The translations under genes and the position numbers were made by a program. Positions 1 to 8,210 of a DNA stretch of 64,000 bases are shown in pieces; the stretch's first letter is position 1, and every line of letters begins with the position of its first letter. The notes beneath the pieces were generated by a model that ran no database searches, was not told the DNA's origin, and worked only from the letters and a program-made list of their open reading frames with translations. The DNA is taken from NCBI RefSeq assembly GCF_001941825.1, contig NZ_CP019038.1, forward strand, positions 2,418,001-2,482,000. The letters run 5' to 3'. This DNA is from Massilia putida (GTDB lineage Bacteria; Pseudomonadota; Gammaproteobacteria; Burkholderiales; Burkholderiaceae_D).

Positions 1-666
1 CTGACGCTCGTCGACGGCCTGCCGCTGAAGATCCTGGCCAATTTCGAGCCCGAGGAAGAATTCGTGCTGGAACCGGGCGACATGCTGTACCTGCCGCCGC
101 ACTACGCCCACGACGGCGTGGCCGAGGGCGAATGCATGACGTATTCGATCGGCTTCCGCTCGCCGTCGTTCCAGGAGCTGGGCGAAGCTTTCCTGCAGTT
201 CATGGCCGACTCGATCGACCTGCCGGGCCGCTATGCCGATCCGGGCCTGCAGCCCGCGAAGAACCCGGCCGAGATCCCGCGCGACATGCTGGCGACCATT
301 ACCGAAGAACTCAACAAGGTACGCTGGGACGAGGAAGACGTGACGATCTTCCTGGGCGAATATCTGTCCGAGCCCAAGCACAACGTGTTCTTCACGCCGG
401 TGGCGAAGCCGCTGACGGTGGGCCGCTTCATGGAGCAGGCCGCGAAGAAGGGCCTCAAACTGTCGCCCAAGACGCTGATGCTCTACCGCGGCAAGCACGT
501 GTTCATCAACGGCGAATCGTTCGCCGTCGGGCGCGCGGACAAGACCGTGCTGGATGTGCTCGCCAACGAGCGCGGCTTGGGCGGCGCCCTGCTCGACCGG
601 GCGTCGGACGACGTGCTGGAAGCGCTGTACACCTGGTACCAGGACGGCTGGTTGGAGCTCGCCTGA
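1..666 (+). CDS. roxA: Ribosomal protein uL16 3-hydroxylase-like cupin (RoxA/YcfD family), 5' partial
   Basis: The reading frame is open from the first base, so the true start lies upstream of the window. The visible 221 residues hold the end of a JmjC-type cupin barrel. The motif PGDMLYLPPHYAHDG contains the last iron-ligand histidine of the family; the HxD pair would lie outside the window. An alpha-helical linker and a C-terminal winged-helix-like segment (around LGGALLDRASDDVLEALYTWYQDGWLEL) follow. Members are Fe(II)/2-oxoglutarate oxygenases that hydroxylate an arginine of ribosomal protein uL16. The assignment rests on motif and C-terminal layout; the substrate is inferred from the family. 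The next gene starts 2 bases after the stop, suggesting an operon. Confidence 0.82.
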   Translation: MTLVDGLPLKILANFEPEEEFVLEPGDMLYLPPHYAHDGVAEGECMTYSIGFRSPSFQELGEAFLQFMADSIDLPGRYADPGLQPAKNPAEIPRDMLATITEELNKVRWDEEDVTIFLGEYLSEPKHNVFFTPVAKPLTVGRFMEQAAKKGLKLSPKTLMLYRGKHVFINGESFAVGRADKTVLDVLANERGLGGALLDRASDDVLEALYTWYQDGWLELA

Positions 667-668
667 TC

Positions 669-1148
669 ATGACCGCGCCCTCGCTTCTGCCCTTCGACAC
701 CCGCGCCGCGTTCCAGCAGCAGCTCGGCGAGGCGATGGCGCGGGCGCGGTCGACGCTCGACATGTTCGATCCCGATGTTTCCCTGTTCCGGCTGGGCGCG
801 CCGGACGTCGATGCGGTCTTGCGCCGCTTCCTGCACGGCGGCGGCCGACTGCGCCTGGCGCTGCACGAGACGTCGCACCTGGAGCGCGACGCGCCGCGCT
901 TCCTGCGCCTGCTCAAGGATTATGCGCACGGCATCGAATGCCGCCGGACGCCGCGCGCGCTGCGCGACCTCACGGATTCGTTCTGCATCGCGGACGATCT
1001 GCACATCGTGCGGCGTTTCCACAGCCATCATATGCGCGGTGAAGCCGCATTTGACGCACCGCAACAAACCGAGGTATCGCGTCTGCGTTTCGAGGCGATT
1101 TGGGCAGAATCGCAGCCTGGTCTGCGGACCAGTGTTACCGGACTGTAA
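669..1148 (+). CDS. DUF7931-like conserved hypothetical protein
   Basis: A 159-residue protein whose ATG lies 2 bases after the TGA of the cupin gene, so the two are probably co-transcribed. I recall the body (FDPDVSLFRLGAPDVDAVLRR, then a basic region with IVRRFHSHHMRG and a final AIWAES) as typical of DUF7931 proteins found next to RoxA-like genes in Oxalobacteraceae. The layout faintly resembles one half of a phospholipase-D fold (His-rich strand, small polar turns), but no complete HxK motif is present. No signal peptide or membrane segment is visible. The function is unknown. The earlier in-frame ATG at 132 would overlap the cupin gene by over 500 bases and is rejected. Confidence 0.7.
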   Translation: MTAPSLLPFDTRAAFQQQLGEAMARARSTLDMFDPDVSLFRLGAPDVDAVLRRFLHGGGRLRLALHETSHLERDAPRFLRLLKDYAHGIECRRTPRALRDLTDSFCIADDLHIVRRFHSHHMRGEAAFDAPQQTEVSRLRFEAIWAESQPGLRTSVTGL

Positions 1149-1266
1149 GTACGTACTATGCGTCATTTCTCCTATGAGAATTGGCGCACGGACATGCCAT
1201 GTGGCATTGCAAGAAAATGCACGTTACCCGTTCTGGCAACTGTTACGTCTTGACACGACTTTTCTA

Positions 1267-1293
1267 TTGCGATTCAGTAAATTTGGCTATAAT
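1267..1293 (+). promoter_or_regulatory. Possible promoter of the Ala-rich lipoprotein gene
   Basis: A perfect TATAAT lies at 1288-1293. The best upstream hexamer is TTGCGA at 1267-1272, only 15 bases away. A perfect TTGACA at 1250-1255 is 32 bases from the TATAAT, too far to pair with it. The surrounding 1149-1423 gap is clearly AT-richer than the genes, as expected for a strong promoter zone, and contains no other gene that I can see. The leader before the start codon would be about 120 bases. Confidence 0.45.
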
Positions 1294-1423
1294 ATCGGGT
1301 TAGGAAGGTTCCGTTGTCTGTAGGCACTTTTTCCAAAGTATACAAACAAGAGAATTCCTGACGAGCGATAATTACCGGTAATTATTCATCGCACCACCCT
1401 TTTGAATTAATTAAGGAAAAACC

Positions 1424-1696
1424 ATGAAAAAATCTCTGCTGATCGTTTCCCTGCTGGCTGTTGCCCTGGCTGCTTGCTCGAAGAAAGAAGAAGCTCCGGC
1501 CGCTGCTCCGGCTGCTCCGGCTGCTGAGACCGCCCCGGCTGCTGCTCCGGCCGCTCCGGCTGCTGACGCTGCCGCTACCCCGGCTGCTCCGGCCGCTGCT
1601 GAAGCTGCTGCTTCGGCCGCTTCGGCTGCTGCTTCGGCTGCTTCGGCTGCTGCTGAAGCCGCTTCGGCTGCTGCTGCTCCGGCTGCTTCGAAGTAA
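1424..1696 (+). CDS. Small alanine-rich lipoprotein
   Basis: A 90-residue protein with a type II signal: MKKSLLIVSLLAVALAAC places the lipidated cysteine at residue 18. The mature part begins SKKEE and is then almost entirely Ala with Pro, Glu and Ser, first as AAPAAP-type and later as AASAAS/AAEAAS-type repeats. A good ribosome site (AAGGA) sits about 8 bases before the ATG. Alanine is mostly coded by GCT, whereas the rest of the window prefers GCC/GCG; this could reflect high expression or expansion of a repeat unit. Two strong terminators follow. It probably sits on the inner leaflet of the outer membrane. The precise role is unknown; a helical or PG-spanning spacer is possible. Confidence 0.8.
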   Translation: MKKSLLIVSLLAVALAACSKKEEAPAAAPAAPAAETAPAAAPAAPAADAAATPAAPAAAEAAASAASAAASAASAAAEAASAAAAPAASK

Positions 1697-1713
1697 TTCG
1701 AACCGCCCGATTG

Positions 1714-1741
1714 AAAAAACCGGCCCGCGGGCCGGTTTTTT
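1714..1741 (+). terminator. Rho-independent terminator 1 after the lipoprotein gene
   Basis: A perfect 28-base palindrome, A6CCGGCCCG followed by its reverse complement ending in T6, lies 18 bases after the stop. It has the A-tract/GC stem/T-tract form of a bidirectional terminator. Confidence 0.9.
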
Positions 1742-1774
1742 TACGTCCGCGGTTTTGTTTATCCATACGCGGAT

Positions 1775-1804
1775 AAAAAAACCGGCCTCGCGGGCCGGTT
1801 TTTT
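1775..1804. terminator. Rho-independent terminator 2, shared by convergent genes
   Basis: A second hairpin with nearly the same stem (AAACCGGCC, loop TCGCG, GGCCGGTTT) and flanking A and T tracts. It lies between the lipoprotein gene and the convergent bamC stop at 1826, so it can serve both directions. Confidence 0.88.
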
Positions 1805-1825
1805 CATGCGCTGACGAATACGGGT

Positions 1826-2956
1826 TTATTTCAACTCGTCCGCCAGCAGCTTGAGGATCTTGGCGCCGGTCGGCGACGTCTCCGGCTTGCCGTCGTTCGT
1901 CTGGACGGTCACGTCGGTCGACGTCGCGCCCTGCACGGTCGAGACGAGCACGCGGTACTTCTGCGCTTCCTTGTTCTTGTCGTCGCCACCGAACAGCTTG
2001 CTGAAGAAGCCTTCCTTCTTGACGGCGTCCGGATCGACGTAGCGCACGTAGTAGATGCCTTGCACGCGGTCGCGGTCTTCCACCGTGAAGCCGACGCGGT
2101 CCAGCGCCAGGCCGACGCGGCGCCATGCGCGGTCGAAACCTTCGTCGACGACGACCTTGTTGCCTTCCAGCTTGGCGTGCTGCGCTTCCAGCGGGGCGTT
2201 CGTCACGAACGAGGTCGCTTCCTTGACCTTGGTGCCGGTCAGCTGGGCCATCAGGCGGCTCAGGAATTCGGCTTCCAGTTCCGGGTCGTTCGGACGCGCG
2301 GTCCACGTCGTCGTTTCCTTCTGCGGACCGGTCAGCACTTCCTCGGCGCCGCGGTGGCTGATGTAGATCTCGGTCGTGCCGTCGGGACGGCGCTCGAGGC
2401 GGGTGCGGAACTTGTCGCGCTCGCCCGTCGAATAGGCGGAATCGAACACCTTGCCGATGGTGCGGCGGATGAAGTCCTGCGGGATCTTGGCGCGGTTCTC
2501 GGCCCAGTTGGTTTCCATGATGCCGGTCTGTGGCGACTCGGTCTCGACGGTGAAACCCGAGTTATGCCAGAACTCCAGCAGTTGCGGCCACAGCTGTTCC
2601 GGGGTCTCCTTGACCACGAGCCAGCGCTGGTTGCCGTTACGCTCGATGCGGATGGTGTCGGTCGGCACCTGGCCGATCTGTTCGCCGGATGCGGCCGCGA
2701 CGACCGGATTGGCGCCGCGCTGCTGCTGGAAGCCGGACGCCGTGGCGACGCCGCGGCCATCCGGCACGGCGTAGCGGTTGTCTTTCTGCAGCTGGGTCAG
2801 GTCGGGCGGAATATCCAGCGGTGCCGCCTTCTTGGAAGCCTTGTAGTCCACCTTGTCCGATTCGAACACGGTCGTGCACGCGGCCAGGCTGAACGCGATG
2901 GCGGTCAGCGCCACGGTGCGGGCTGCGGTGGAGGTCATCATCTTGCGATTCGTCAT
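1826..2956 (-). CDS. bamC: Outer membrane protein assembly factor BamC
   Basis: A 376-residue lipoprotein of the BAM complex that inserts beta-barrel proteins in the outer membrane. The signal peptide ends in a lipobox LAAC with Cys27, followed by TTVFESDKVDYK and the conserved stretch of the unstructured N-terminal lasso that contacts BamD (APLDIPPDLTQ). Two helix-grip domains follow (roughly residues 95-210 and 240-370). The ATG at 2956 was chosen over a longer upstream frame because it gives a proper signal peptide; the ATG at 2941 is an alternative. It lies 17 bases after dapA on the same strand, the usual dapA-bamC pair. Confidence 0.92.
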   Translation of the reverse strand: MTNRKMMTSTAARTVALTAIAFSLAACTTVFESDKVDYKASKKAAPLDIPPDLTQLQKDNRYAVPDGRGVATASGFQQQRGANPVVAAASGEQIGQVPTDTIRIERNGNQRWLVVKETPEQLWPQLLEFWHNSGFTVETESPQTGIMETNWAENRAKIPQDFIRRTIGKVFDSAYSTGERDKFRTRLERRPDGTTEIYISHRGAEEVLTGPQKETTTWTARPNDPELEAEFLSRLMAQLTGTKVKEATSFVTNAPLEAQHAKLEGNKVVVDEGFDRAWRRVGLALDRVGFTVEDRDRVQGIYYVRYVDPDAVKKEGFFSKLFGGDDKNKEAQKYRVLVSTVQGATSTDVTVQTNDGKPETSPTGAKILKLLADELK

Positions 2957-2973
2957 ATCGTTAAAGCTGGTAA

Positions 2974-3870
2974 TCAAAGGACGCCGGAGGCGCGCAGGGC
3001 CGCGCGGACGGTGTCGTGGTATTGCGCGGCCAGCGGGGCCAGCGGCATGCGGAGGCCGGCGGGCATCTTGCCCATCTCGGCCAGTGCCCATTTCACCGGC
3101 ACCGGGTTCGGCTCGACGAACAGCTTGCTGTGCAGTTCCAGCACGCTGTTGTTGATCTCGATCGCGCGGGCGTTCTGGCCGCTCAGCGCGGCCTTGCACA
3201 TCTCGGCCATCGCGCGCGGGGCCACGTTCGCGGTCACCGAGATGTTGCCGGCGCCGCCGCACAGCATCAGCGCCAGCGCGCTCGCGTCGTCGCCCGAGAA
3301 CACGCCGAACGATTTGCCCTTGCCGGCGAACGAACGGTCGATGTCGCGCAGCAGTTCGATGCCGCGGGCCAGATTGCCGGTCGCGTCCTTGATGCCGACG
3401 ATGTTGTCGATGGCGGCCAGGCGCAGCACGGTCTCGTTGCTCATGTCGGCCACGGTGCGGCCCGGCACGTTGTACAGGATCACCGGCAGGTCGGTCGATT
3501 CGGCGATCGCCTTGAAGTGGCGATACATGCCTTCCTGCGACGGACGGTTGTAATACGGGACGACCTGCAGCGAGGCGTCGGCGCCGACTTCCTTGGCGTG
3601 GCGGGTGAGTGCGATCGCTTCGACCGTCGAATTGCCGCCCGTGCCGGCGATGACCGGGATGCGGCCGGCGATGTGGTCGACGGTCAGCTTGATCAGTTCG
3701 CAGTGCTCTTCCGGGCTCACGGTGGCCGACTCGCCAGTGGTACCGACGATGCAGATCGCGTCCGTACCTTCCGCCACATGCCAGTCGAGGAGTTTGCGCA
3801 GGCTGTCCCTGTCCAAACTTCCATCCTCGAACATCGGAGTGACGATTGCTACTATGCTGCCCTTAATCAT
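2974..3870 (-). CDS. dapA: 4-hydroxy-tetrahydrodipicolinate synthase
   Basis: A 298-residue TIM-barrel aldolase that condenses pyruvate with aspartate semialdehyde, the first committed step to diaminopimelate and lysine. Visible family features are the N-terminal [10 protein letters not shown], the TT pair in GTTGESATV, the catalytic Tyr region [10 protein letters not shown] and the Schiff-base lysine in GIKDATGN. Length is typical. It is upstream of bamC and probably transcribed with it. The 101-base gap to the next minus-strand gene likely holds its promoter. Confidence 0.96.
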   Translation of the reverse strand: MIKGSIVAIVTPMFEDGSLDRDSLRKLLDWHVAEGTDAICIVGTTGESATVSPEEHCELIKLTVDHIAGRIPVIAGTGGNSTVEAIALTRHAKEVGADASLQVVPYYNRPSQEGMYRHFKAIAESTDLPVILYNVPGRTVADMSNETVLRLAAIDNIVGIKDATGNLARGIELLRDIDRSFAGKGKSFGVFSGDDASALALMLCGGAGNISVTANVAPRAMAEMCKAALSGQNARAIEINNSVLELHSKLFVEPNPVPVKWALAEMGKMPAGLRMPLAPLAAQYHDTVRAALRASGVL

Positions 3871-3971
3871 AATCAGTGGACCGTGCCGTTAATAAATAAA
3901 TGTCGATTGTAGCGGATAGCCTGGCGTTATGGTTCATTCCACACCATATAAATGGCGTGGTTACAGGTTGG

Positions 3972-4529
3972 TTACATATCCAGTCTGACCCCGCCCGGAT
4001 CGAACGCCGGACCCGCCGCGCACAGCCGCTGGACGCGGGCCGGACGGGGCGTGTCGACGCTGCCGTCCTCGTACGCCAGCACGCGCAGGCCGTGGCGCAG
4101 TGCGACGTCCAGCAGCTCGCCCGGCGCCAGCAGGAATGCCGGATTCGACGGCTTGCCGAAGCGTTCGTTCCCGAGCGCGAAGGTTTCGTAGACGAGGATC
4201 CCGCCGGGCGCCAGCGCCTGCGCCAGGTGCGCGAACAGCGGCCGGTACAGGTAGTTCGTGACGACGATGCCGGCAAAGCGTCCGGGCGCGAACGGCCAGA
4301 CGCTGCCCTCTTCTTCCAGGTCGTGCTGCAAGGTCGTGATGCCGGGCCCCGCCGCCTGCGCCAGCGCTTGCCCATCGCGGTCGACGGCCAGCACGGGGTG
4401 GCCGAGCGCCGCCAGCAGGCGCGCGTGACGTCCGCCGCCGCAGGCCAGATCGAGCACCTCGCCCGATGGCATCTGCGGCGCCCAGCGGGCGACCCACGCC
4501 GATGGATTGTCGCCCGCGCCGTGCATCAT
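3972..4529 (-). CDS. Small SAM-dependent class I methyltransferase
   Basis: A 185-residue protein with a Rossmann SAM-binding motif (VLDLACGGGRHARLLAALG near the N-terminus) and an acidic end of strand 2 (VLAVDRDGQAL). The substrate is not evident; relatives are often annotated as TehB-like or simply class I methyltransferases. The ATG at 4529 overlaps the trpS stop by one base (TGATG), which indicates translational coupling. A second ATG follows immediately at 4526. No membrane segment or signal peptide is visible. Confidence 0.8.
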   Translation of the reverse strand: MMHGAGDNPSAWVARWAPQMPSGEVLDLACGGGRHARLLAALGHPVLAVDRDGQALAQAAGPGITTLQHDLEEEGSVWPFAPGRFAGIVVTNYLYRPLFAHLAQALAPGGILVYETFALGNERFGKPSNPAFLLAPGELLDVALRHGLRVLAYEDGSVDTPRPARVQRLCAAGPAFDPGGVRLDM

Positions 4530-5731
4530 CACGAGTACGACAGCCCCATGACTTCGCGCACGTCGCGCATCGTTTCCTGCGCCAGCTTGCGTGCCTTCTC
4601 GCAGCCGTCGGCGACGATCGCGCGCACGAGCGACGGGTCGTCGATGTATTGCTGCGCGCGCTCGTGCATCGGTTCCTGCTCGGCCAGCACGGCTTCCACG
4701 ACGGGCTGCTTGCATTCGAGGCAGCCGATGCCGGCGCTCGTGCAACCCTTCATGACCCATTCCTTCGTGTTCGGATCGGAATAGACTTCGTGCAGCTGCC
4801 ACACGGGGCACTTCAGCGGATCGCCCGCGTCGCTGCGGCGCACGCGTGCGGGGTCGGTCGGCATCGTGCGGATTTTCTTGGTGACGGATGCTGGATCCTC
4901 GCGCAGCGAAATCGAGTTGCCGTAGCTCTTGGACATCTTGCGGCCATCGAGGCCCGGCAGGCGCGACGCCTCCGTCAGCTTCACTTGCGGCTCGACGAGG
5001 ATGATCTTGCGGCTGCCTTCGAGGTAGCCGAACAGGCGCTCGCGGTCGATGTTCGACAGGCTGCCCGCTTCGTCCAGCATGGCCTGCGCCTGTTCCAGAG
5101 CGGCCTCGATGCCCTCCTGCTGGTACGCGGTGCGCAGTTCCAGGTACAGCTTGGCACGCTTGCTGCCCAGCTTTTTGACGGCTTCCAGCGCCTTCTGTTC
5201 GAAGCCCGGTTCCTTGCCGTACAGGTGATTGAAGCGCCGCGCGATCTCCCGCATCATCTCGATGTGCGGGACCTGGTCTTCGCCGACCGGCACCTGCGTG
5301 GCGCGGTAGATCAGCACGTCGGCCGCCTGCAGCAGCGGGTAGCCGAGGAAGCCATAGGTGGCGAGGTCGCGGTTGGCCAGGTTCTCGATCTGGTCCTTGT
5401 ACGTCGGCACGCGCTCGAGCCAGCCGAGCGGCGTGGCCATCGACAGCAGCAGGTGCAGTTCCGCATGCTCCGGCACTTTCGACTGGATGAAGATCGTGGC
5501 CTGGGCCGGGTCGATGCCGGCCGCCAGCCAGTCGATCACCATGTCCCACGTGCTCTTCTCGATGATGGTCGGGTCGTCGTAGTGCGTGGTCAGCGCGTGC
5601 CAGTCGGCCACGAAGAACAGGCAAGGCAGTTCGGACTGCATGCGGATCCAGTTCTTCAGGGCCCCATGGTAGTGGCCAAGGTGCATCAGCCCGGTCGGGC
5701 GCATGCCGGAAACGACACGGTCGGGAAACAT
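4529..5731 (-). CDS. trpS: Tryptophanyl-tRNA synthetase, long form with Cys cluster
   Basis: A 400-residue class I synthetase that charges tRNA-Trp. The HIGH-type motif is HLGH (residues 17-20) within RPTGLMHLGHYHG, and KMSKS is at 265-269. Compared with the roughly 330-residue E. coli enzyme there is a helical insertion at about 180-255. There is also a cysteine set C308, C330, C337, C340 in the anticodon-binding part, spaced C-x21-C-x6-C-x2-C. That spacing is close to the iron-sulfur motif described for Thermotoga TrpRS. The gene ends in a one-base overlap with the methyltransferase gene and starts 7 bases after the stop of the upstream peptidase-like gene. Confidence 0.95.
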   Translation of the reverse strand: MFPDRVVSGMRPTGLMHLGHYHGALKNWIRMQSELPCLFFVADWHALTTHYDDPTIIEKSTWDMVIDWLAAGIDPAQATIFIQSKVPEHAELHLLLSMATPLGWLERVPTYKDQIENLANRDLATYGFLGYPLLQAADVLIYRATQVPVGEDQVPHIEMMREIARRFNHLYGKEPGFEQKALEAVKKLGSKRAKLYLELRTAYQQEGIEAALEQAQAMLDEAGSLSNIDRERLFGYLEGSRKIILVEPQVKLTEASRLPGLDGRKMSKSYGNSISLREDPASVTKKIRTMPTDPARVRRSDAGDPLKCPVWQLHEVYSDPNTKEWVMKGCTSAGIGCLECKQPVVEAVLAEQEPMHERAQQYIDDPSLVRAIVADGCEKARKLAQETMRDVREVMGLSYS

Positions 5732-5738
5732 AGCGGTA

Positions 5739-6392
5739 TCAGGTCAGGAGAATGGTCAGGGGATAGACGATCAGGTGCAGCAGCAGGTTCGCGACGATGC
5801 CGATCCAGTACAGCCACGGGCCGATCAGGTGCAGGAAGATCAGCGCCAGCAGGATGATGAAACCGTACGGCTCCAGGCGCGCGTACTGGAACGCGGCCTT
5901 GTGCGGCAGGAGGCTGAACAGCACGCGCCCGCCGTCCATCGACGGGATCGGCAGCAGGTTGAAGGCCATCAGCCACAGGTTCGTCTGGATACCCGCCTTG
6001 GCGACGAGGTGCGGGAAGTCTTCCTGCACGCCGAAATACTGCAGGAAGATCGCGATCACGAGCCACATCAGGGCCATCAGGAAATTCGCGCCGGGACCGG
6101 ACAGTGCCACCCACGCCATGTCGCGCTTCGGGTGGCGCATCTGGCCGTAGTTGATCGGCAGCGGTTTCGCATAGCCGAACACGAACCCGGACATCAGGTA
6201 CATCACGACCGGAATGACGATGGTGCCGATGGGATCGATATGGGCCAGCGGATTGAAAGTGGTGCGTCCGGCGGCGTGGGCGGTGTTGTCTCCGAAGCGC
6301 TTCGCGGCGAATGCCTGGGCGGCATCGTGCATCGTGAGCGCAAAGAGGACAGGCAGTGCATATACTGCCAGATTGCGTATGAGTTCATCCAT
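5739..6392 (-). CDS. Site-2 protease (M50) family membrane protein with degraded zinc motif
   Basis: A 217-residue polytopic membrane protein with the fold signature of the M50 rhomboid-like/site-2 protease group: hydrophobic N-terminus, RTTFNPLAHIDPIGTIVIPVV, GYAKPLPIN, and the second motif NLLPIPSMDGGRVL, whose Asp is a zinc ligand in active members. The first motif, normally HExxH, reads HDAAQ (in LTMHDAAQAFAAKRFGD), so the catalytic Glu is Asp and the second His is Gln. It may be a pseudo-protease or use a different metal site. It sits between trpS and the YciO-like gene in the same direction, the usual betaproteobacterial neighbourhood. Confidence 0.85.
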   Translation of the reverse strand: MDELIRNLAVYALPVLFALTMHDAAQAFAAKRFGDNTAHAAGRTTFNPLAHIDPIGTIVIPVVMYLMSGFVFGYAKPLPINYGQMRHPKRDMAWVALSGPGANFLMALMWLVIAIFLQYFGVQEDFPHLVAKAGIQTNLWLMAFNLLPIPSMDGGRVLFSLLPHKAAFQYARLEPYGFIILLALIFLHLIGPWLYWIGIVANLLLHLIVYPLTILLT

Positions 6393-6437
6393 AAACCGTG
6401 ATTCTATCAGAGCGCGCGGCCATGACGGCCGTGGCCG

Positions 6438-7061
6438 CTAGAGGCCGAACGCGGCCGGGTCGCCGCGGCCCTCGCGCACGAGCTCCGCCTCGGGTCCGGT
6501 GAGGTCGACGATGGTGGTGGGTTCGAGCGTGCCGGCACCGCCGTCGATCACGAGCTCGATCTGCTTGTCCAGGCGCTCGCGCACCTCGTCCGGGTCGGAC
6601 AGCATCTGGTCGTCGCCCGGCAGTTGCAGGGTCGTGCCGATCAGCGGTTCGGCCAATTCTTCCAGCAGCGCCAGCAGGATCGCGTTTTCCGGCACGCGGA
6701 TGCCGATCGTCTTGCGCGACGGGTGCGACAAGCGCCGCGGCACTTCCTTCGTCGCTTCCAGAATCACCGTGTACGGTCCCGGCGTGACGGCTTTCAGCTG
6801 CCGGTACTGGCGGTTGTCGACGCGGGCATACGTCGCGATCTCGGACAGGTCGCGCACGAGCAGGGTCAGATGATGCTTTTCGTCGACGCCGCGGATGCGC
6901 CGCAGTTTTTCGACGGCCGCCTTGTCGTCCAGGCGGCAGACGAGCGCATAGGCGGAATCGGTGGGCGCGGCGACGATGCCGCCGGACTGGATGATCTGGG
7001 CGGCCTGGCGGATCAGCCGGGCCTGCGGATTCTGCGGATGGACTTCGAAATATTGGGTCAT
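6438..7061 (-). CDS. L-threonylcarbamoyladenylate synthase-like (Sua5/YciO/YrdC family)
   Basis: A 207-residue YrdC-fold protein. Signatures are the N-terminal [16 protein letters not shown], the basic strand [27 protein letters not shown] and [13 protein letters not shown]. Family members form threonylcarbamoyl-AMP for tRNA t6A, but this group is nearer E. coli YciO, whose role is not settled. The ATG overlaps the htpX stop by four bases (ATGA), so the two genes are translationally coupled. No signal peptide is seen. Confidence 0.88.
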   Translation of the reverse strand: MTQYFEVHPQNPQARLIRQAAQIIQSGGIVAAPTDSAYALVCRLDDKAAVEKLRRIRGVDEKHHLTLLVRDLSEIATYARVDNRQYRQLKAVTPGPYTVILEATKEVPRRLSHPSRKTIGIRVPENAILLALLEELAEPLIGTTLQLPGDDQMLSDPDEVRERLDKQIELVIDGGAGTLEPTTIVDLTGPEAELVREGRGDPAAFGL

Positions 7062-7957
7062 CGCGCGAGCCCCGTCTGGCGCAGGGCTTGCAGGGCCGCG
7101 ATGCGTTCTTCCATCGGCGGGTGCGTGGCGAACAGCGCGCCCCAGCCGCTGCCGTGGCCGGAAATGCCCGACGCCGCCATCGACTGCGGCAGCGCCCCCG
7201 GCTGCAGGCCACCGAGGCGCGCGAGCGCATGCTGCATCGGCATGGCACTGCCCAGCAGCTGGGCCGAGCCGGCGTCGGCACGGAATTCGCGCTGGCGCGA
7301 GAACCAGGCGACGATGATGGACGCCACGAGGCCGAACAGGATCTCGCACACGAACACGGTGATCGCGTAGCCGAAGCCCGGCCCGCGCTCGTCGTCGCCG
7401 CGCCGGAACACGGCGTTGTCGACAAAGTAGCCGACGACGCGCGCGAGGAACACGACGAAGGTATTCACCACGCCCTGGATCAGGGTCAGCGTGACCATGT
7501 CGCCGTTGGCCACGTGCGCGATCTCGTGGCCCAGCACGGCCTCGACTTCCTCGCGGTTCATGTTGGCGAGCAGGCCCGTCGACACGGCCACCAACGCGGA
7601 ATTTTTGAACGCACCCGTCGCGAACGCATTCGGCTCGCCGTCGTACACGGCCACTTCCGGCATGCCGATGCCGGCGCGCTGGGCGAGGTTGCTCACCGTA
7701 TTCAACAGCCACTGTTCGGTGGCATTGCCCGGCTGCTCGATGACGCGTGCGCCGGTCGACCATTTTGCCATCGGTTTGCTCATCAACAGCGACACGATGG
7801 AACCCGTGAAGCCGACGATGAGCGAAAACACGAGCAGCGCCCCGACGTTGATCCCGTGTCCGCCGACAGGACGTCCCACGCCGAGGACGTTCAGCACGAC
7901 CGACAGCACGAGCACGACGGCGAGGTTGGTGGCGAGGAACAGCAGTATGCGCTTCAT
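7058..7957 (-). CDS. htpX: Membrane zinc metalloprotease HtpX
   Basis: A 299-residue M48 peptidase of the inner membrane that degrades damaged membrane proteins. Two N-terminal membrane helices ([39 protein letters not shown]) precede the zinc motif HEIAH (in [13 protein letters not shown]), and a second helical pair follows it. Length matches the E. coli protein. The ATG at 7957 has a GGAG ribosome site; a longer frame to 8101 would run into repeat DNA and is rejected. A sigma-32-like promoter lies upstream at 8000-8026. Its stop overlaps the next gene start. Confidence 0.95.
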   Translation of the reverse strand: MKRILLFLATNLAVVLVLSVVLNVLGVGRPVGGHGINVGALLVFSLIVGFTGSIVSLLMSKPMAKWSTGARVIEQPGNATEQWLLNTVSNLAQRAGIGMPEVAVYDGEPNAFATGAFKNSALVAVSTGLLANMNREEVEAVLGHEIAHVANGDMVTLTLIQGVVNTFVVFLARVVGYFVDNAVFRRGDDERGPGFGYAITVFVCEILFGLVASIIVAWFSRQREFRADAGSAQLLGSAMPMQHALARLGGLQPGALPQSMAASGISGHGSGWGALFATHPPMEERIAALQALRQTGLAR

Positions 7958-7999
7958 GGGGGGACGGTCTCCGGCCGGGTTCAATATCAGTCGGACAAG

Positions 8000-8026
8000 A
8001 TAAGGGCGGAATGCCAAAAATTCAAG
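8000..8026 (-). promoter_or_regulatory. Sigma-32-like heat-shock promoter of htpX
   Basis: Read on the minus strand: CTTGAAT (8026-8020), a 12-base spacer, then GCCCTTAT (8007-8000). This is close to the sigma-32 consensus CTTGAAA / CCCCATnT with an accepted spacing. It lies about 40 bases upstream of the htpX start. htpX is heat-inducible in E. coli, which agrees. Confidence 0.5.
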
Positions 8027-8040
8027 CGGCTGTCCGCAAA

Positions 8041-8201
8041 CGTCATTCCCGCGAAAGCGGGAACAGTCCGCCGGGCTGTTCCCCCATGCCGGGCATCCCA
8101 CGTCTCGATCGCCAGCGGTTCGCGGATTGATCGACTTCGGTCACTCAGCATGGCCCCCCGCCCGCGCGGGGAGTCGTTTCCGGCAATGCCGGGAACGACG
8201 G
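8041..8201. repeat. Intergenic palindromic repeat, family 1 copy A
   Basis: The copy begins CGTCATTCCCGCGAAAGCGGG and closes with GCCGGGAACGACG, so its two ends are inverted complements; a second inner GC-rich inverted segment (CCCCCGCCCGCGCGGGG) lies near 8155-8171. The same edge sequences recur at 28360, 31897 and 40046. It fills the gap between htpX and the PHP gene. Confidence 0.75.
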
Positions 8202-8210
8202 TGCTAGCGC

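Noticed and set aside
1250..1255. TTGACA as the -35 element of the TATAAT at 1288
   Set aside because: The spacing is 32 bases, about twice what sigma-70 promoters allow.
1382..1807. Minus-strand Ser-rich ORF over the lipoprotein gene
   Set aside because: Its Ser/Arg repeats are just the complement of the Ala codons, and it spans both terminators.
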